The notes: generated by a model from the sequence alone, not told the origin. 64,000 nucleotides of DNA from Streptomyces sp. S.PNR 29 (GCF_030386795.1 NZ_JANUQM010000001.1:616363-680362); one strand, 5' to 3'. Numbered from the stretch's first letter, positions 42,529-50,306 are shown. Numbers and translations are program-made.

Positions 42529-43281
42529 TCAGCGCTGGAGGAGCGCGAAAGACGCTCCTTGATCGTCCGTGACGACCGCCACCGTGCCGTACGAAGTGTC
42601 GAACGGGGGCGCCTGCACCCGCCCGCCGAGCCGGTTCACCTCCGCGAGAGCAGTGTCACAGTCCTCGACGCCGAAGTGGACGAGGAAGTGCGGCGGCATC
42701 TCGGCCGGGAAGACGTCGGAGACGGGGGCACGGCCGAAGTCGGGCTCGGCGTCCGGGCCGAAGAGGGCCTCGTGGAAGAGCTCGCCGTAGAAGGCGTTGG
42801 CGGCCTCGGTGTCCCGGGTGTACAGCTCGGCCCAGGCGAAGGTGCCCGGCTCGTGCCGCCTGCCGAAGCCGGGGTGGCTGCCCGGCTGCCACAGGGCGAA
42901 GACGGCGCCCTCGGGATCGGTGACGAGGGCGGCCGTACCGAGCTCGCCGACCGGCGTCGGGGGGATGACGACCTGCCCGCCGGCCCGGCGGATCCGCTCG
43001 GCCAGCGCCTCGGCGTCGGGGGTCGCGAAGTACACGGTCCAGACGGTGGGCAGGCGGCCGTCCAGCTTGCGCGCGAGCGCGGCGACGGGCGCACCCTGGT
43101 GCAGCGCCCAGACCGATCCGCCGGGCGCCTCCTCGAAGGTCCACCCGAAGAGATCGCCGTAGAACCGCTTGCCCGCCTCCACGTCCGGAAGCTGCGCGTC
43201 CATCCAGCAGGGGACGCCCTCTGGGTAGCCGCTCTCACCGCGGACGCCCTCTCCATACCCGGATGCCCTGTTTTCGGCCAT
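42529..43281 (-). CDS. VOC family protein, two glyoxalase-like domains
   Basis: A 250-residue tandem vicinal-oxygen-chelate protein. Each half carries the family pattern: CWMDAQLPDVEAGKRFYGDLFGWTF then WALWQPG in the first, and FAWAELYTRDTEAANAFYGELF then PHFLVHFGVEDCDTAL with VTDDQGASFALLQ in the second. Metal ligands (His/Glu) are not complete in either half. Streptomycete homologues are called hydroxylases or glyoxalase-like without evidence. ATG 43281 is chosen because the conserved part starts soon after. It lies upstream of afsK on the same strand. Confidence 0.85.
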   Translation of the reverse strand: MAENRASGYGEGVRGESGYPEGVPCWMDAQLPDVEAGKRFYGDLFGWTFEEAPGGSVWALHQGAPVAALARKLDGRLPTVWTVYFATPDAEALAERIRRAGGQVVIPPTPVGELGTAALVTDPEGAVFALWQPGSHPGFGRRHEPGTFAWAELYTRDTEAANAFYGELFHEALFGPDAEPDFGRAPVSDVFPAEMPPHFLVHFGVEDCDTALAEVNRLGGRVQAPPFDTSYGTVAVVTDDQGASFALLQR

Positions 43282-43391
43282 GCCGTCAAAGTAGCCGGGT
43301 ATCACACACCGCGCCCACCAGGCACACCAGTCCCTCCGCACCCGCACACCCCATTTGCAGTCGGCCGAATAGCGCTCCGATCACCCCTCGG

Positions 43392-43397
43392 TAAGCT
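43392..43397 (+). promoter_or_regulatory. -10 box of leaderless TetR gene
   Basis: TAAGCT followed by six bases and ATG 43404. No Shine-Dalgarno is present, which supports a leaderless transcript. Confidence 0.45.
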
Positions 43398-43411
43398 GAC
43401 GTCATGACAGG
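43395..43411. promoter_or_regulatory. Degenerate TetR-type operator over TetR start codon
   Basis: GCTGACG-TCA-TGACAGG matches 10 of 14 consensus bases (left half 6 of 7, right half 4 of 7). It overlaps the proposed -10 box and the ATG of the TetR gene, a position suited to autoregulation, but it is the weakest match in the window. Confidence 0.35.
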
Positions 43412-44051
43412 ACAAGTGCGTACCGTCGACGGCCGCGTGGCCGGCCGACGTGGGCAGGCGACCCGGCAGAAGCTGCTCGACTGCCTCAGCGAGATGCTCA
43501 GCTCCTCCCCGTACCGGGACGTCAAGGTCATCGATGTGGCCCGGAAGGCGGGGACTTCGCCGGCGACCTTCTACCAGTACTTCCCGGACGTCGAGGGCGC
43601 CGTCCTGGAGATCGCCGAGCAAATGGCCGCGGAGGGCGCCGCGTTGACGGAGCTCCTTCAGGGCCGCTCCTGGGCCGGCAAGGCCGGGTGGCAGACCGCG
43701 CAGGAACTCGTCGACGGATTCCTGGAGTTCTGGCGCAAGAACGACGCGATCCTCAGGGTCGTCGATCTCGGTGCCGCCGAGGGCGACAAGCGCTTCTACA
43801 AGATCCGTATGAAGATCCTGAACTCGGTGAACAACTCCCTCTCGGACGCCGTCGCCGAGTTGCAGGCGAAGGGCAGGGTCGACAAGGACGTGAACCCGGC
43901 GGCGATCGCCGGTTCGCTCGTCGCGATGCTCGCCGCCGTGGCCTCGCACCAGAAGGGTTTCACCTCCTGGGGTGTGAAGCAGGCCGAACTCAAGCCGAAC
44001 CTGGCGCTGTTGGTGCATCTGGGGGTCACCGGCAGGAAGCCGACGAAGTAA
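43404..44051 (+). CDS. TetR family transcriptional regulator
   Basis: A 215-residue TetR-type repressor. The helix-turn-helix lies at about residues 18-65 (ATRQKLLDCLSEMLSSSPYRDVKVIDVARKAGTSPATFYQYFPDVEGAV). The C-terminal helices form the ligand domain (FLEFWRKNDAILRVVDLGAAEGDKRFYKIRMKI). It looks leaderless, and a degenerate copy of the CTGACG palindrome covers its start. As the only TetR gene in the window it is the natural first candidate for the protein binding the eleven operators; this is inference. A strong hairpin follows. Confidence 0.92.
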   Translation: MTGQVRTVDGRVAGRRGQATRQKLLDCLSEMLSSSPYRDVKVIDVARKAGTSPATFYQYFPDVEGAVLEIAEQMAAEGAALTELLQGRSWAGKAGWQTAQELVDGFLEFWRKNDAILRVVDLGAAEGDKRFYKIRMKILNSVNNSLSDAVAELQAKGRVDKDVNPAAIAGSLVAMLAAVASHQKGFTSWGVKQAELKPNLALLVHLGVTGRKPTK

Positions 44052-44095
44052 TCCCCGGCGGCCCCGACGGCCGTCCGGCGCGCACGTCCTGTCTG

Positions 44096-44130
44096 GCAGG
44101 CGGCGGCCCCCCGAGCGGGCCGCCGCCTGC
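44096..44130. terminator. Bidirectional terminator between TetR and Lrp genes
   Basis: A perfect 14-bp stem (GCAGGCGGCGGCCC with GGGCCGCCGCCTGC) and 7-base loop lie between the two convergent stop codons. Confidence 0.8.
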
Positions 44131-44151
44131 TGCGCTTTCCGGCACGGCATG

Positions 44152-44604
44152 TCACGCGGGCAGCGGGCGGTCCTTCACCACGTGCTTCATGACCAGCGTG
44201 GACGTCAGCCGCTGCACCCCCGGCAGAGTGGCGAGCCGGTCGTCGTAGAGCCGCTGGTAGGCCGCGAGGTCGGCGGCGACCACGCGCAGCAGGTAGTCCG
44301 GCTCCCCGAACAACCGCTGCGCCTCCAGCACCTCGGGCACCTCGCTCACCGCCCGTTCGAACCCGGCGACCGTGTCGCGGTCCTCCTGCCGCATCGAGAC
44401 GAAGACCAGCGCCTCGAAGGTCAGCCCGACGGCCGCCGGATCCACCAGCGCCCGGTAGCCGCTGATCGCCCCCGACCGCTCCAGTTCCCTCAGCCGCCGG
44501 TGACACGGCGAGACGCTCAGCCGCACCCGCGCGGCCAGCTCGGTCACGGTCAGCCGCCCGTCCTGCTGGAGCTCGGCAAGGATCTTCCGGTCCATGTCGT
44601 CCAT
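44152..44604 (-). CDS. Lrp/AsnC family transcriptional regulator
   Basis: A 150-residue regulator with an N-terminal helix-turn-helix (MDRKILAELQQDGRLTVTELAARVRLSVSPCHRRLRELERSGAI) and a C-terminal RAM effector domain (FEALVFVSM, GEPDYLLRVVAADLAAYQRLYDD, GVQRLTSTLVMKHVVKDRPLP). It starts at ATG 44604 (or 44595). It is divergent from a LysE exporter with 82 bases between, the standard arrangement in which the Lrp protein senses an amino acid and switches on its exporter. Confidence 0.92.
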   Translation of the reverse strand: MDDMDRKILAELQQDGRLTVTELAARVRLSVSPCHRRLRELERSGAISGYRALVDPAAVGLTFEALVFVSMRQEDRDTVAGFERAVSEVPEVLEAQRLFGEPDYLLRVVAADLAAYQRLYDDRLATLPGVQRLTSTLVMKHVVKDRPLPA

Positions 44605-44673
44605 GAGGAAGATCTTCCCCCAGACTCCGCCTCCATGGGAAAACTTAAGAAACACTTTCGGGCGGAATCCGCC

Positions 44674-44679
44674 TAATCT
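44674..44679 (+). promoter_or_regulatory. -10 box of leaderless LysE gene
   Basis: TAATCT followed by seven bases and ATG 44687. The palindrome GGCGG-AAT-CCGCC (44661-44673) directly precedes it and may be the Lrp-type binding site. Confidence 0.5.
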
Positions 44680-44686
44680 CCCCAGC

Positions 44687-45310
44687 ATGGACGCCGCAAC
44701 GCTGATTTCCTTCCTCGCCGTGGACCTGCTGCTGGTGTGCGTACCGGGCGCGGACTGGGCGTACGCGATCTCGGCCGGGCTGCGCGCGAGGTCGGTGACC
44801 TGGGCCGTGGGCGGCCTGGTCGCCGGGTACGCCCTGCACACGCTGCTGGCGACGGCCGGCCTCGCGGTCCTGGTCGCCGGGTCGCCGACCCTGCTCACGG
44901 CGCTGACGGTGGCGGGGGCGGCGTACCTGGTGCGGCTGGGGTGGGGGGTGCTGCGCAGGCCGGGTACACCGGGCGCCTCGGAGGAGGCGGTGGAGGCGTC
45001 CCGTGCCCGCGTCTTCACGCGCGGCGCCACCATCAGCGGCCTCAACCCCAAGGGCCTGCTGCTCTACCTCTCCGTCCTGCCGCAGTTCCTCGCCACCGGG
45101 GAGGGGCACCTGCCCGTGCCGGTGCAGACCGCCGCGCTGGGCCTGCTGCACATGGCGTGCTGCGCGGCCGTGTACCTGGCGGTCGGGGTCGCGGCCCGGG
45201 CCGTGCTCGGGGCCCGGCCGGCGGCGGCCCGTGCGGTCATCCGGACGTCGGGGGCCGCGATGCTGGGGATCGGGGCGTTTCTGCTGGTGCAGCGCCTGGC
45301 GACCGTGTAG
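44687..45310 (+). CDS. LysE/RhtB family amino-acid exporter
   Basis: A 207-residue protein with six predicted spans. The N-terminus MDAATLISFLAVDLLLVCVPGADWAYAISAGLRARSVTWAVGGLVAGYALH carries the LysE hallmark (P-G-x-x-x glycine motif in span one and the G-x-x-x-G of span two). The central loop ATISGLNPKGLLLYLSVLPQFL contains the family's N-P-K. It exports an amino acid or related compound. The transcript appears leaderless. The divergent Lrp gene is its probable regulator. Confidence 0.92.
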   Translation: MDAATLISFLAVDLLLVCVPGADWAYAISAGLRARSVTWAVGGLVAGYALHTLLATAGLAVLVAGSPTLLTALTVAGAAYLVRLGWGVLRRPGTPGASEEAVEASRARVFTRGATISGLNPKGLLLYLSVLPQFLATGEGHLPVPVQTAALGLLHMACCAAVYLAVGVAARAVLGARPAAARAVIRTSGAAMLGIGAFLLVQRLATV

Positions 45311-45324
45311 CGATCATCCGGACG

Positions 45325-45798
45325 TCACCTTCGCGTGATCCGGAACAACCGTATCTCCCGCTCCACCCGGGCCTGGTACGCCGCGTACGGCGGCCAGAAC
45401 GCCAGCACCGCCCGCCATGCCGCCGCCCGCTCCCGCCCCTCCAGCAGCCGGGCCGTGACCGGGATGTCCTCGCCCTTCCAGCTGATGTCGGCGTCGGGAT
45501 GGGCGAGGAGGTTGTGGGTCCAGGCGGGGTGGCCGGGCCTGCCGAAGTTGGAGCCGATCAGGATCCAGCTCCGGCCGCCGTCCTCCGGCATGCAGGCCAG
45601 GGGCGTACGGCGGGGCCGTCCGCTGCGGGCGCCGGTCGAGGTGAGGATCACACCCGGCAGCAGCCGGGCGCTGAGCAGTACCTTCCCGCGGGTGAGCCGG
45701 TGGACGGCCCGGTCCAGCGCGGGCACGACGTGGGGCGCGACCTTGGCGAAGCCCCGGGTGGAGGACACCTTCTGCACCAACCGCTCGCCGAGGACCAT
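45325..45798 (-). CDS. Deazaflavin (F420)-dependent nitroreductase-family protein
   Basis: A 157-residue split-barrel protein of the Ddn/DUF385 family. Characteristic parts are LTSTGARSGRPRRTPLACMPEDGGRSWILIGSNFGRPGHPAWTHNLLAHPDADISWKG and the AAWRAVLAFWPPYAAYQARVER C-terminus. It is predicted to use reduced F420. Its ATG overlaps the stop of the acyl-CoA dehydrogenase by one base (TGATG), so it belongs to the operator-7 operon. This ties an F420 enzyme directly to the CTGACG regulon. Confidence 0.88.
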   Translation of the reverse strand: MVLGERLVQKVSSTRGFAKVAPHVVPALDRAVHRLTRGKVLLSARLLPGVILTSTGARSGRPRRTPLACMPEDGGRSWILIGSNFGRPGHPAWTHNLLAHPDADISWKGEDIPVTARLLEGRERAAAWRAVLAFWPPYAAYQARVEREIRLFRITRR

Positions 45799-46985
45799 CA
45801 GACGGCCTCCTCCTCGAAGACGTGCGCCAGGCCGGCGGCATGCCCTCGCAGCCGGTGCACCGGCCCGAAGAGCAGCTCGTCACCGGCGGCGCGCTTGAAG
45901 TACAGGTGGGCCTCGTGCTCCCAGGTGAAACCGATGCCGCCGTGCAGCTGGATCCCCTCCGCGGCCGCCGTCCGCAGGGCCTGAAGGGCCTGCGCGAGAG
46001 CAAGCCCGCCCACGCGCTCCCCCCGATCGGCGGCCCAGGCGGCGTAGTAGGCCGCCGAGCGTGCCGCCTGCACCTGGACGTACACGTCGGCCAGCCGGTG
46101 CTGCACCGCCTGGAAGGAGCCGATCGCCCGCCCGAACTGCTCGCGCCGCCCGGCGTACTCGACGGTCCGCTCCAGGGCCCGTGCGGCGGCCCCGACGGCC
46201 TCGGCGGCGAGCACGGCGGCGGCGCCGTCACCGGCGCGGGCGAGTGCACCGCGTACGTCGGCGTCCTCCTCCCCCAGCAACTCGGCCTCCACATCACGCA
46301 GTTGGACGCACGCCTGGGGCCTGGTCGCGTCCAGCGCCGTACGCCGCACCCGGACCAGACCGGCGGCCCCCGCCCGCACCAGGAACAGCAGGACGCGCGA
46401 GCGGGCGAAGCCCCCGGCGTGGGCGGCGACCACGAGGATCCCCGCGCTGTGCCCGTCGAGCACCTGGTCGGCCTCCCCGTACAGCCGCCAGCCACCACCC
46501 CCGCCCCCGGCCCGCCTGGCCTGGACGCCCCCGGCCCGGCCCCCGCCCGCCCAGTCACCGCCGTTGCCGCCGGTCAGCGCGAGGGCGGTGGACAGGGCCG
46601 TGCCGGGTACGGCGAGGGCGGCGGTCAGCGCGCCGGAGGCGATACGGGGGAGCAGACCGTCCCGCTGGGCGTCGGTCCCCAGGGCGAGCAGGAGCGGCCC
46701 GGCCAGGACGGAGGTCGCCAGCAGCGGCGAGGGCGCCAGCGCCCGGCCCGTCTCCTCGCAGGCGAGGGCGAGCTCGGTCACCGAGCAGCCGACACCGCCG
46801 TACACCTCCGGAAGGGCGAGCCCGGGCAGGCCGAGCTGCTCGGCGAGGGCGCGCCACAGGGCCGGGTCGTGGCCGGCCGGGGTGTCGACGGCGGCGCGCA
46901 CCTGCTGCGGGCCGCACCGCTTGCGGAGCAGCTCGCGGAGGGTGCGGCGGACCTCGGCCTGTTCGGCGGTGAAGCGGGCGTCCAC
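45798..46985 (-). CDS. Acyl-CoA dehydrogenase family protein with glycine-rich insertion
   Basis: A 395-residue flavoprotein of the actinobacterial FadE type. It opens FTAEQAEVRRTLRELLRKRCGPQQVR, has LGLPGLALPEVYGGVGCSVTELALACEETGRALAPSP and ends with EGIQLHGGIGFTWEHEAHLYFKRA. The middle domain, which should read directly into the flavin-binding strands, carries a Gly/Ala/Arg-rich insertion at about residues 138-165. In steroid-degrading actinobacteria such proteins often form hetero-oligomers, so a partner subunit may be encoded elsewhere. GTG 46985 follows a GGGAGGG element. Controlled by site 7. Confidence 0.88.
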   Translation of the reverse strand: MDARFTAEQAEVRRTLRELLRKRCGPQQVRAAVDTPAGHDPALWRALAEQLGLPGLALPEVYGGVGCSVTELALACEETGRALAPSPLLATSVLAGPLLLALGTDAQRDGLLPRIASGALTAALAVPGTALSTALALTGGNGGDWAGGGRAGGVQARRAGGGGGGWRLYGEADQVLDGHSAGILVVAAHAGGFARSRVLLFLVRAGAAGLVRVRRTALDATRPQACVQLRDVEAELLGEEDADVRGALARAGDGAAAVLAAEAVGAAARALERTVEYAGRREQFGRAIGSFQAVQHRLADVYVQVQAARSAAYYAAWAADRGERVGGLALAQALQALRTAAAEGIQLHGGIGFTWEHEAHLYFKRAAGDELLFGPVHRLRGHAAGLAHVFEEEAV

Positions 46986-47005
46986 GGCGAACCACTCCCT
47001 CCCGA

Positions 47006-47022
47006 CCTGACGGATCGTCATA
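47006..47022. promoter_or_regulatory. TetR-type operator (site 7), acyl-CoA dehydrogenase promoter
   Basis: CCTGACG-GAT-CGTCATA, 12 of 14 consensus bases, 20 bases upstream of GTG 46985. On the minus strand TAATAT (47020-47025) overlaps its edge and would be the -10 box. Confidence 0.7.
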
Positions 47023-47077
47023 TTAGGGCGGGCGGGGAGGGATGCCCAGGGGTGCGGCATCTGCCGGCCAGCACTTT

Positions 47078-47094
47078 TCTGATATACCGTCAGA
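47078..47094. promoter_or_regulatory. TetR-type operator (site 8), thiolase promoter
   Basis: TCTGATA-TAC-CGTCAGA, 12 of 14 consensus bases; the right half is perfect. It ends three bases before the ATG at 47098 and contains the -10 hexamer TACCGT (47085-47090), so binding would cover the transcription start. Confidence 0.75.
47085..47090 (+). promoter_or_regulatory. -10 box of leaderless thiolase gene, inside operator 8
   Basis: TACCGT followed by seven bases and ATG 47098; no ribosome-binding site is possible because the operator runs almost to the start codon. Confidence 0.55.
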
Positions 47095-47097
47095 TTC

Positions 47098-48270
47098 ATG
47101 GGATCAGGCACCCGGAAGGTGGCCGTGGTCGGCGTGTCCCTCTCCGACTGCGGCCGCCTGGACGACACCACCCCGTACGCACTGCACGCCCAGGCGGCCC
47201 GCCGCGCCCTGGCCGACGCGGGCCTGGACCGGTCGCTGGTGGACGGCTTCGCCTCGGCGGGCCTCGGCACCCTCGCCCCCGTGGAGGTCGCCGAGTACCT
47301 GGGCCTGCGCCCCACCTGGGTCGACTCCACCTCCGTCGGCGGCTCCACCTGGGAGGTCATGGCGGCCCACGCGGCCGACGCGATCGCCGCCGGCCACGCG
47401 AACGCCGTCCTGCTGGCCTACGGTTCGACGGCCCGCGCCGACATCAGGGCCGGGCGGCGCACGGGCACCCTCTCCTTCGGCTCGCGCGGTCCGCTGCAGT
47501 TCGAGGTGCCCTACGGCCACACCCTCATCGCCAAGTACGCGATGGCCGCCCGCCGCCACATGATCGAACACGGCACGACCATCGAGCAGTTGGCCGAGGT
47601 GGCGGTCCAGGCCCGGGCCAACGCGGCCCTGAACCCCGAGGCGATGTTCCGCGATCCGATCAGCGTGGACGACGTGCTGTCGGGCCCGGTGATCGCCGAC
47701 CCGTTCACCAGAGGGCACTGCTGCCTGCGCTCCGACGGCGGGGCGGCGGTGCTGCTGGCGGCGCAGGAGTACGTACAGGACAGCCGCTCCACCCCCGTGT
47801 GGATCCTCGGCACCGGCGAGCACGTGTCGCATGCCGCCATGTCGGAGTGGCCCGACTTCACCGTCTCCCCGGCGGCGGTGAGCGGCCGGCTCGCCTTCGA
47901 GCGGGCGGGAGTGCGGCCGGAGGAGATCGACCTCGCCGAAATCTACGACGCCTTCACCTACATGACCCTGGTGACGCTGGAGGACCTCGGCTTCTGCGGG
48001 AAGGGAGAGGGCGGGGCGTTCGTGGAGAAGGGGCGGCTGAAGGTGGCGGGCGGGGAACTGCCGGTGAACACCGACGGGGGCGGGCTGTCGGCGCAGCACC
48101 CCGGGATGCGCGGCCTGTTCCTGCTGGTGGAGGCGGTGCGGCAGCTGCGCGGCGAGTGCGGGCCGCGGCAGGTCCGGCGTCCCGGCGGGGCGCTGCCGCA
48201 ACTGGCGGTGGCCTCGGGGACGGGGGGCTGGTTCTGCTCGTCGGGGACGGTGGTGCTGGGGCGGGGATGA
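47098..48270 (+). CDS. Thiolase-fold protein (SCP-x/Ltp type), second copy
   Basis: A 390-residue relative of the protein at 36916 from the same lipid-transfer thiolase group. Parts: VAVVGVSLSDCGRLDDTTPYALHAQAARRALADAGL, STSVGGSTWEVMAAHAADAIAAGHANAVLLAYGS, DLAEIYDAFTYMTLVTLEDLGFCGKGEGGAF and NTDGGGLSAQHPGMRG, whose His is in the place of the catalytic His of thiolases. No nucleophilic Cys is seen at the usual N-terminal site, which suits an Ltp2-type aldolase. The likely DUF35 partner is at 51026. It is divergent from the acyl-CoA dehydrogenase operon, with sites 7 and 8 between. Confidence 0.88.
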   Translation: MGSGTRKVAVVGVSLSDCGRLDDTTPYALHAQAARRALADAGLDRSLVDGFASAGLGTLAPVEVAEYLGLRPTWVDSTSVGGSTWEVMAAHAADAIAAGHANAVLLAYGSTARADIRAGRRTGTLSFGSRGPLQFEVPYGHTLIAKYAMAARRHMIEHGTTIEQLAEVAVQARANAALNPEAMFRDPISVDDVLSGPVIADPFTRGHCCLRSDGGAAVLLAAQEYVQDSRSTPVWILGTGEHVSHAAMSEWPDFTVSPAAVSGRLAFERAGVRPEEIDLAEIYDAFTYMTLVTLEDLGFCGKGEGGAFVEKGRLKVAGGELPVNTDGGGLSAQHPGMRGLFLLVEAVRQLRGECGPRQVRRPGGALPQLAVASGTGGWFCSSGTVVLGRG

Positions 48271-48337
48271 GGGAACACTGGTGTGTGCGGCCGGTGTTGG
48301 GGTCTGAGGAAGGTTCGAGCGACTTGAGGAGACCCGC

Positions 48338-48796
48338 ATGGCCCTGACCCGTGAAGAGCGCGAGCAGTTTCTGGTCGAGCCCCACATCGCCGCGCTGGCG
48401 GTCGACGCCGGGCCGGGACGGGCCCCGCTCACCGTGCCCATCTGGTACCAGTACGAACCCGGCGGCGACATCTGGATCATGACAGGGCTCGACTCCCGCA
48501 AGAACCAGCTGATCAGCGCGGCGGGCCGGTTCTCACTGATGGTCGACCGGCAGGAGCCCACCGTCCGGTACGTGTCGGTCGAGGGGCCGGTCGTCGAGAC
48601 GACCCCCGCCACGGTCGAGCAGCTCCGGGAGATCTCGGCCCGCTACCTCCCGGCCGAGGCGGTCGAGCCGTATGTGGAGTTCAGTCTGAAGAACCACGGC
48701 GAGAACGTGGTCATCCGGATGCGGCCCGAGCGCTGGGTGTCGGCCGACATGGGTTCCGTGGCCGACTACGCTCCGGAGAATGCCGGATCTTCATGA
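48338..48796 (+). CDS. Pyridoxamine-5'-phosphate-oxidase-fold protein, possibly F420-dependent
   Basis: A 152-residue split-barrel protein. It begins MALTREEREQFLVEPHIAALAVD, continues PLTVPIWYQYEPGGDIWIMTG and RKNQLISAAGRFSLMVDRQEPTVRYVSVEGPV, and ends with a helix and WVSADMGS. The pattern is that of PPOX-class proteins, many of which in actinobacteria bind F420 or haem rather than FMN. GAGGAGA precedes the ATG. It overlaps the next gene by 17 bases. Confidence 0.85.
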   Translation: MALTREEREQFLVEPHIAALAVDAGPGRAPLTVPIWYQYEPGGDIWIMTGLDSRKNQLISAAGRFSLMVDRQEPTVRYVSVEGPVVETTPATVEQLREISARYLPAEAVEPYVEFSLKNHGENVVIRMRPERWVSADMGSVADYAPENAGSS

Positions 48797-49442
48797 GCTG
48801 CTGAGGTCCCTGCGGGTGTGGGACCCGGCCGTCACCGACCTGCCGCCCTTCGACCCGGCCGCCGCGCCCGCCGAGCCGCTGCCCCTGTTCACGCAGTGGT
48901 TCGCGGAGGCGGTGGCGGCCGGGCAGACCGAGCCGCACACCGTGTCGCTGGCGACGGCGGACGAGGCGGGCCTGCCGGATGTACGGATCGTGATGCTGCA
49001 CGGCGCGGACGCGGACGGCTGGTCCTTCGCGACGCACGCCGGCAGCCGCAAGGGCCGGCAGCTCGCCGCCCGCCCGTATGCCGCCCTCGGCTTCTACTGG
49101 CCGGTCCTGGGCCGCCAGGTCCGGGTGCGGGGCCCGGTGACCGTCGCCCCGCCCGAGGAGGCCCGGACGGATCTGCACGCCCGCTCCACCGGCGCCCTGG
49201 CCGCCGCGCTGACGGGCCGCCAGAGCGAGGTCCTGGAATCCGTGGAGCAGCTGGCGGAGGCCTCGGAGGCGGCCTGGGAGCGGGCCCGCCGGGAGCCTGA
49301 GGCACCGGTGCCGTCCTGGACGCTCTACCGCCTCCGGCCCGACGAGGTGGAGTTCTTCCAGGGGGACGCACGACGACGGCACGTACGGCTCGACTACCGG
49401 CGCACTCAAGGCGGTTGGGACCGGCACCTACTGTGGCCGTGA
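48780..49442 (+). CDS. Pyridoxine/pyridoxamine 5'-phosphate oxidase-like protein
   Basis: A 220-residue flavoprotein of the PNPOx family. PHTVSLATADEAGLPDVRIVMLHGADADGWSFATHAGSRKGRQLAARPYAALGFYWPVLGRQVRVRGPV contains the FMN-phosphate-binding residues, and the C-terminal DEVEFFQGDARRRHVRLDYRR matches the PdxH end. Genuine PdxH would make pyridoxal phosphate; streptomycetes have several paralogues, so the assignment is at family level. The start overlaps the preceding gene by 17 bases, and the end overlaps the convergent GNAT gene by 15. Confidence 0.85.
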   Translation: MPDLHELLRSLRVWDPAVTDLPPFDPAAAPAEPLPLFTQWFAEAVAAGQTEPHTVSLATADEAGLPDVRIVMLHGADADGWSFATHAGSRKGRQLAARPYAALGFYWPVLGRQVRVRGPVTVAPPEEARTDLHARSTGALAAALTGRQSEVLESVEQLAEASEAAWERARREPEAPVPSWTLYRLRPDEVEFFQGDARRRHVRLDYRRTQGGWDRHLLWP

Positions 49443-50306
49443 CGGGTCCGCCGCGAAGCCGTACACATCGAAGTCGGCCAGCGGCCGGTACCCGATCCGC
49501 TGGTACAGCCCGTTGCTGGTCGGGTTGGCCAGGTCCGTGAAGAGCAGTACGTCGTCGACGCCCGCCGCCAGCGCGGCCCGGCTGACCTCGGCCACGGCGG
49601 CGCCCGCGTAGCCCCGGCCGCGCAGGTGGGGCGGGGTGTAGACGGCGACGACACGGACCTGCCCGGCGACCCGCGGGCTCAGCCCGGCCATGGCGACGGG
49701 GGTGCCGTCGGGTGTCTCCCAGAAGGTGAGGTCGCGGCGGGCGATGCGGGCGTCGGCCCAGTCGGAGCCGTCCCTGACGGCGACATCGCCGACGGCCTTG
49801 GTGAACTCCTCGTACCAGCGGACGAGTTGCTCCCTGTCCCCGTCACCGGCGGTTCTGGGACGACCGGGCGGGACGGGCCGGGGCACGGTGAGGGTGCCGA
49901 GGCGGTACAGCCGCTGCCGCTGGCGGACCGTGGCCGTGGCGCCCGTCCGGCGCTGCCAGGCGGCGGCGAAGGCGGCGGCGGTGTCGCGGTCCGCGGAGAC
50001 ACCGGGGAGGCTCCGCCCGAGGGCGGCCAAGCGTGCGGCGAGGGCGTCCGCCTCCTCGGCGGTCAGGGTGGTGAGGTTCAGCCAGTACGGCGGCGTACGG
50101 AAGAAGGACGCCCGCACGGCGCCCTCCCGCTCCAGCACGCCGAACTCGGGCGGGTCGTCGCCGTACACCTGCGGTCCACGCGTACGCAGATTCTCCGTGA
50201 CGGTCAACTGCACGGTACGCAGGGCGGGTTCGGCTCGCAGGAACCGGCCGGCGCGGGCGAGGAAGTCGTCGATGTCCTGGGTGAGATACCAGTCGTCGGG
50301 GTGCAT
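49428..50306 (-). CDS. GNAT family N-acetyltransferase
   Basis: A 292-residue protein whose C-terminal half is a GNAT domain: acetyl-CoA binding loop VAVYTPPHLRGRGYAGAAVAEVSRAAL and LLFTDLANPTSNGLYQRIGYRPLADFDVYGF. The N-terminal half (to about residue 140) is a second, degenerate GNAT-like domain. The acceptor substrate is unknown. The 3' end overlaps the convergent oxidase gene by 15 bases. Confidence 0.88.
   Translation of the reverse strand: MHPDDWYLTQDIDDFLARAGRFLRAEPALRTVQLTVTENLRTRGPQVYGDDPPEFGVLEREGAVRASFFRTPPYWLNLTTLTAEEADALAARLAALGRSLPGVSADRDTAAAFAAAWQRRTGATATVRQRQRLYRLGTLTVPRPVPPGRPRTAGDGDREQLVRWYEEFTKAVGDVAVRDGSDWADARIARRDLTFWETPDGTPVAMAGLSPRVAGQVRVVAVYTPPHLRGRGYAGAAVAEVSRAALAAGVDDVLLFTDLANPTSNGLYQRIGYRPLADFDVYGFAADPSRPQ

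Noticed and set aside
39881..42562. An 893-codon open frame antisense to afsK
   Set aside because: afsK in the opposite frame has full kinase and propeller motifs; the antisense product is low-complexity.
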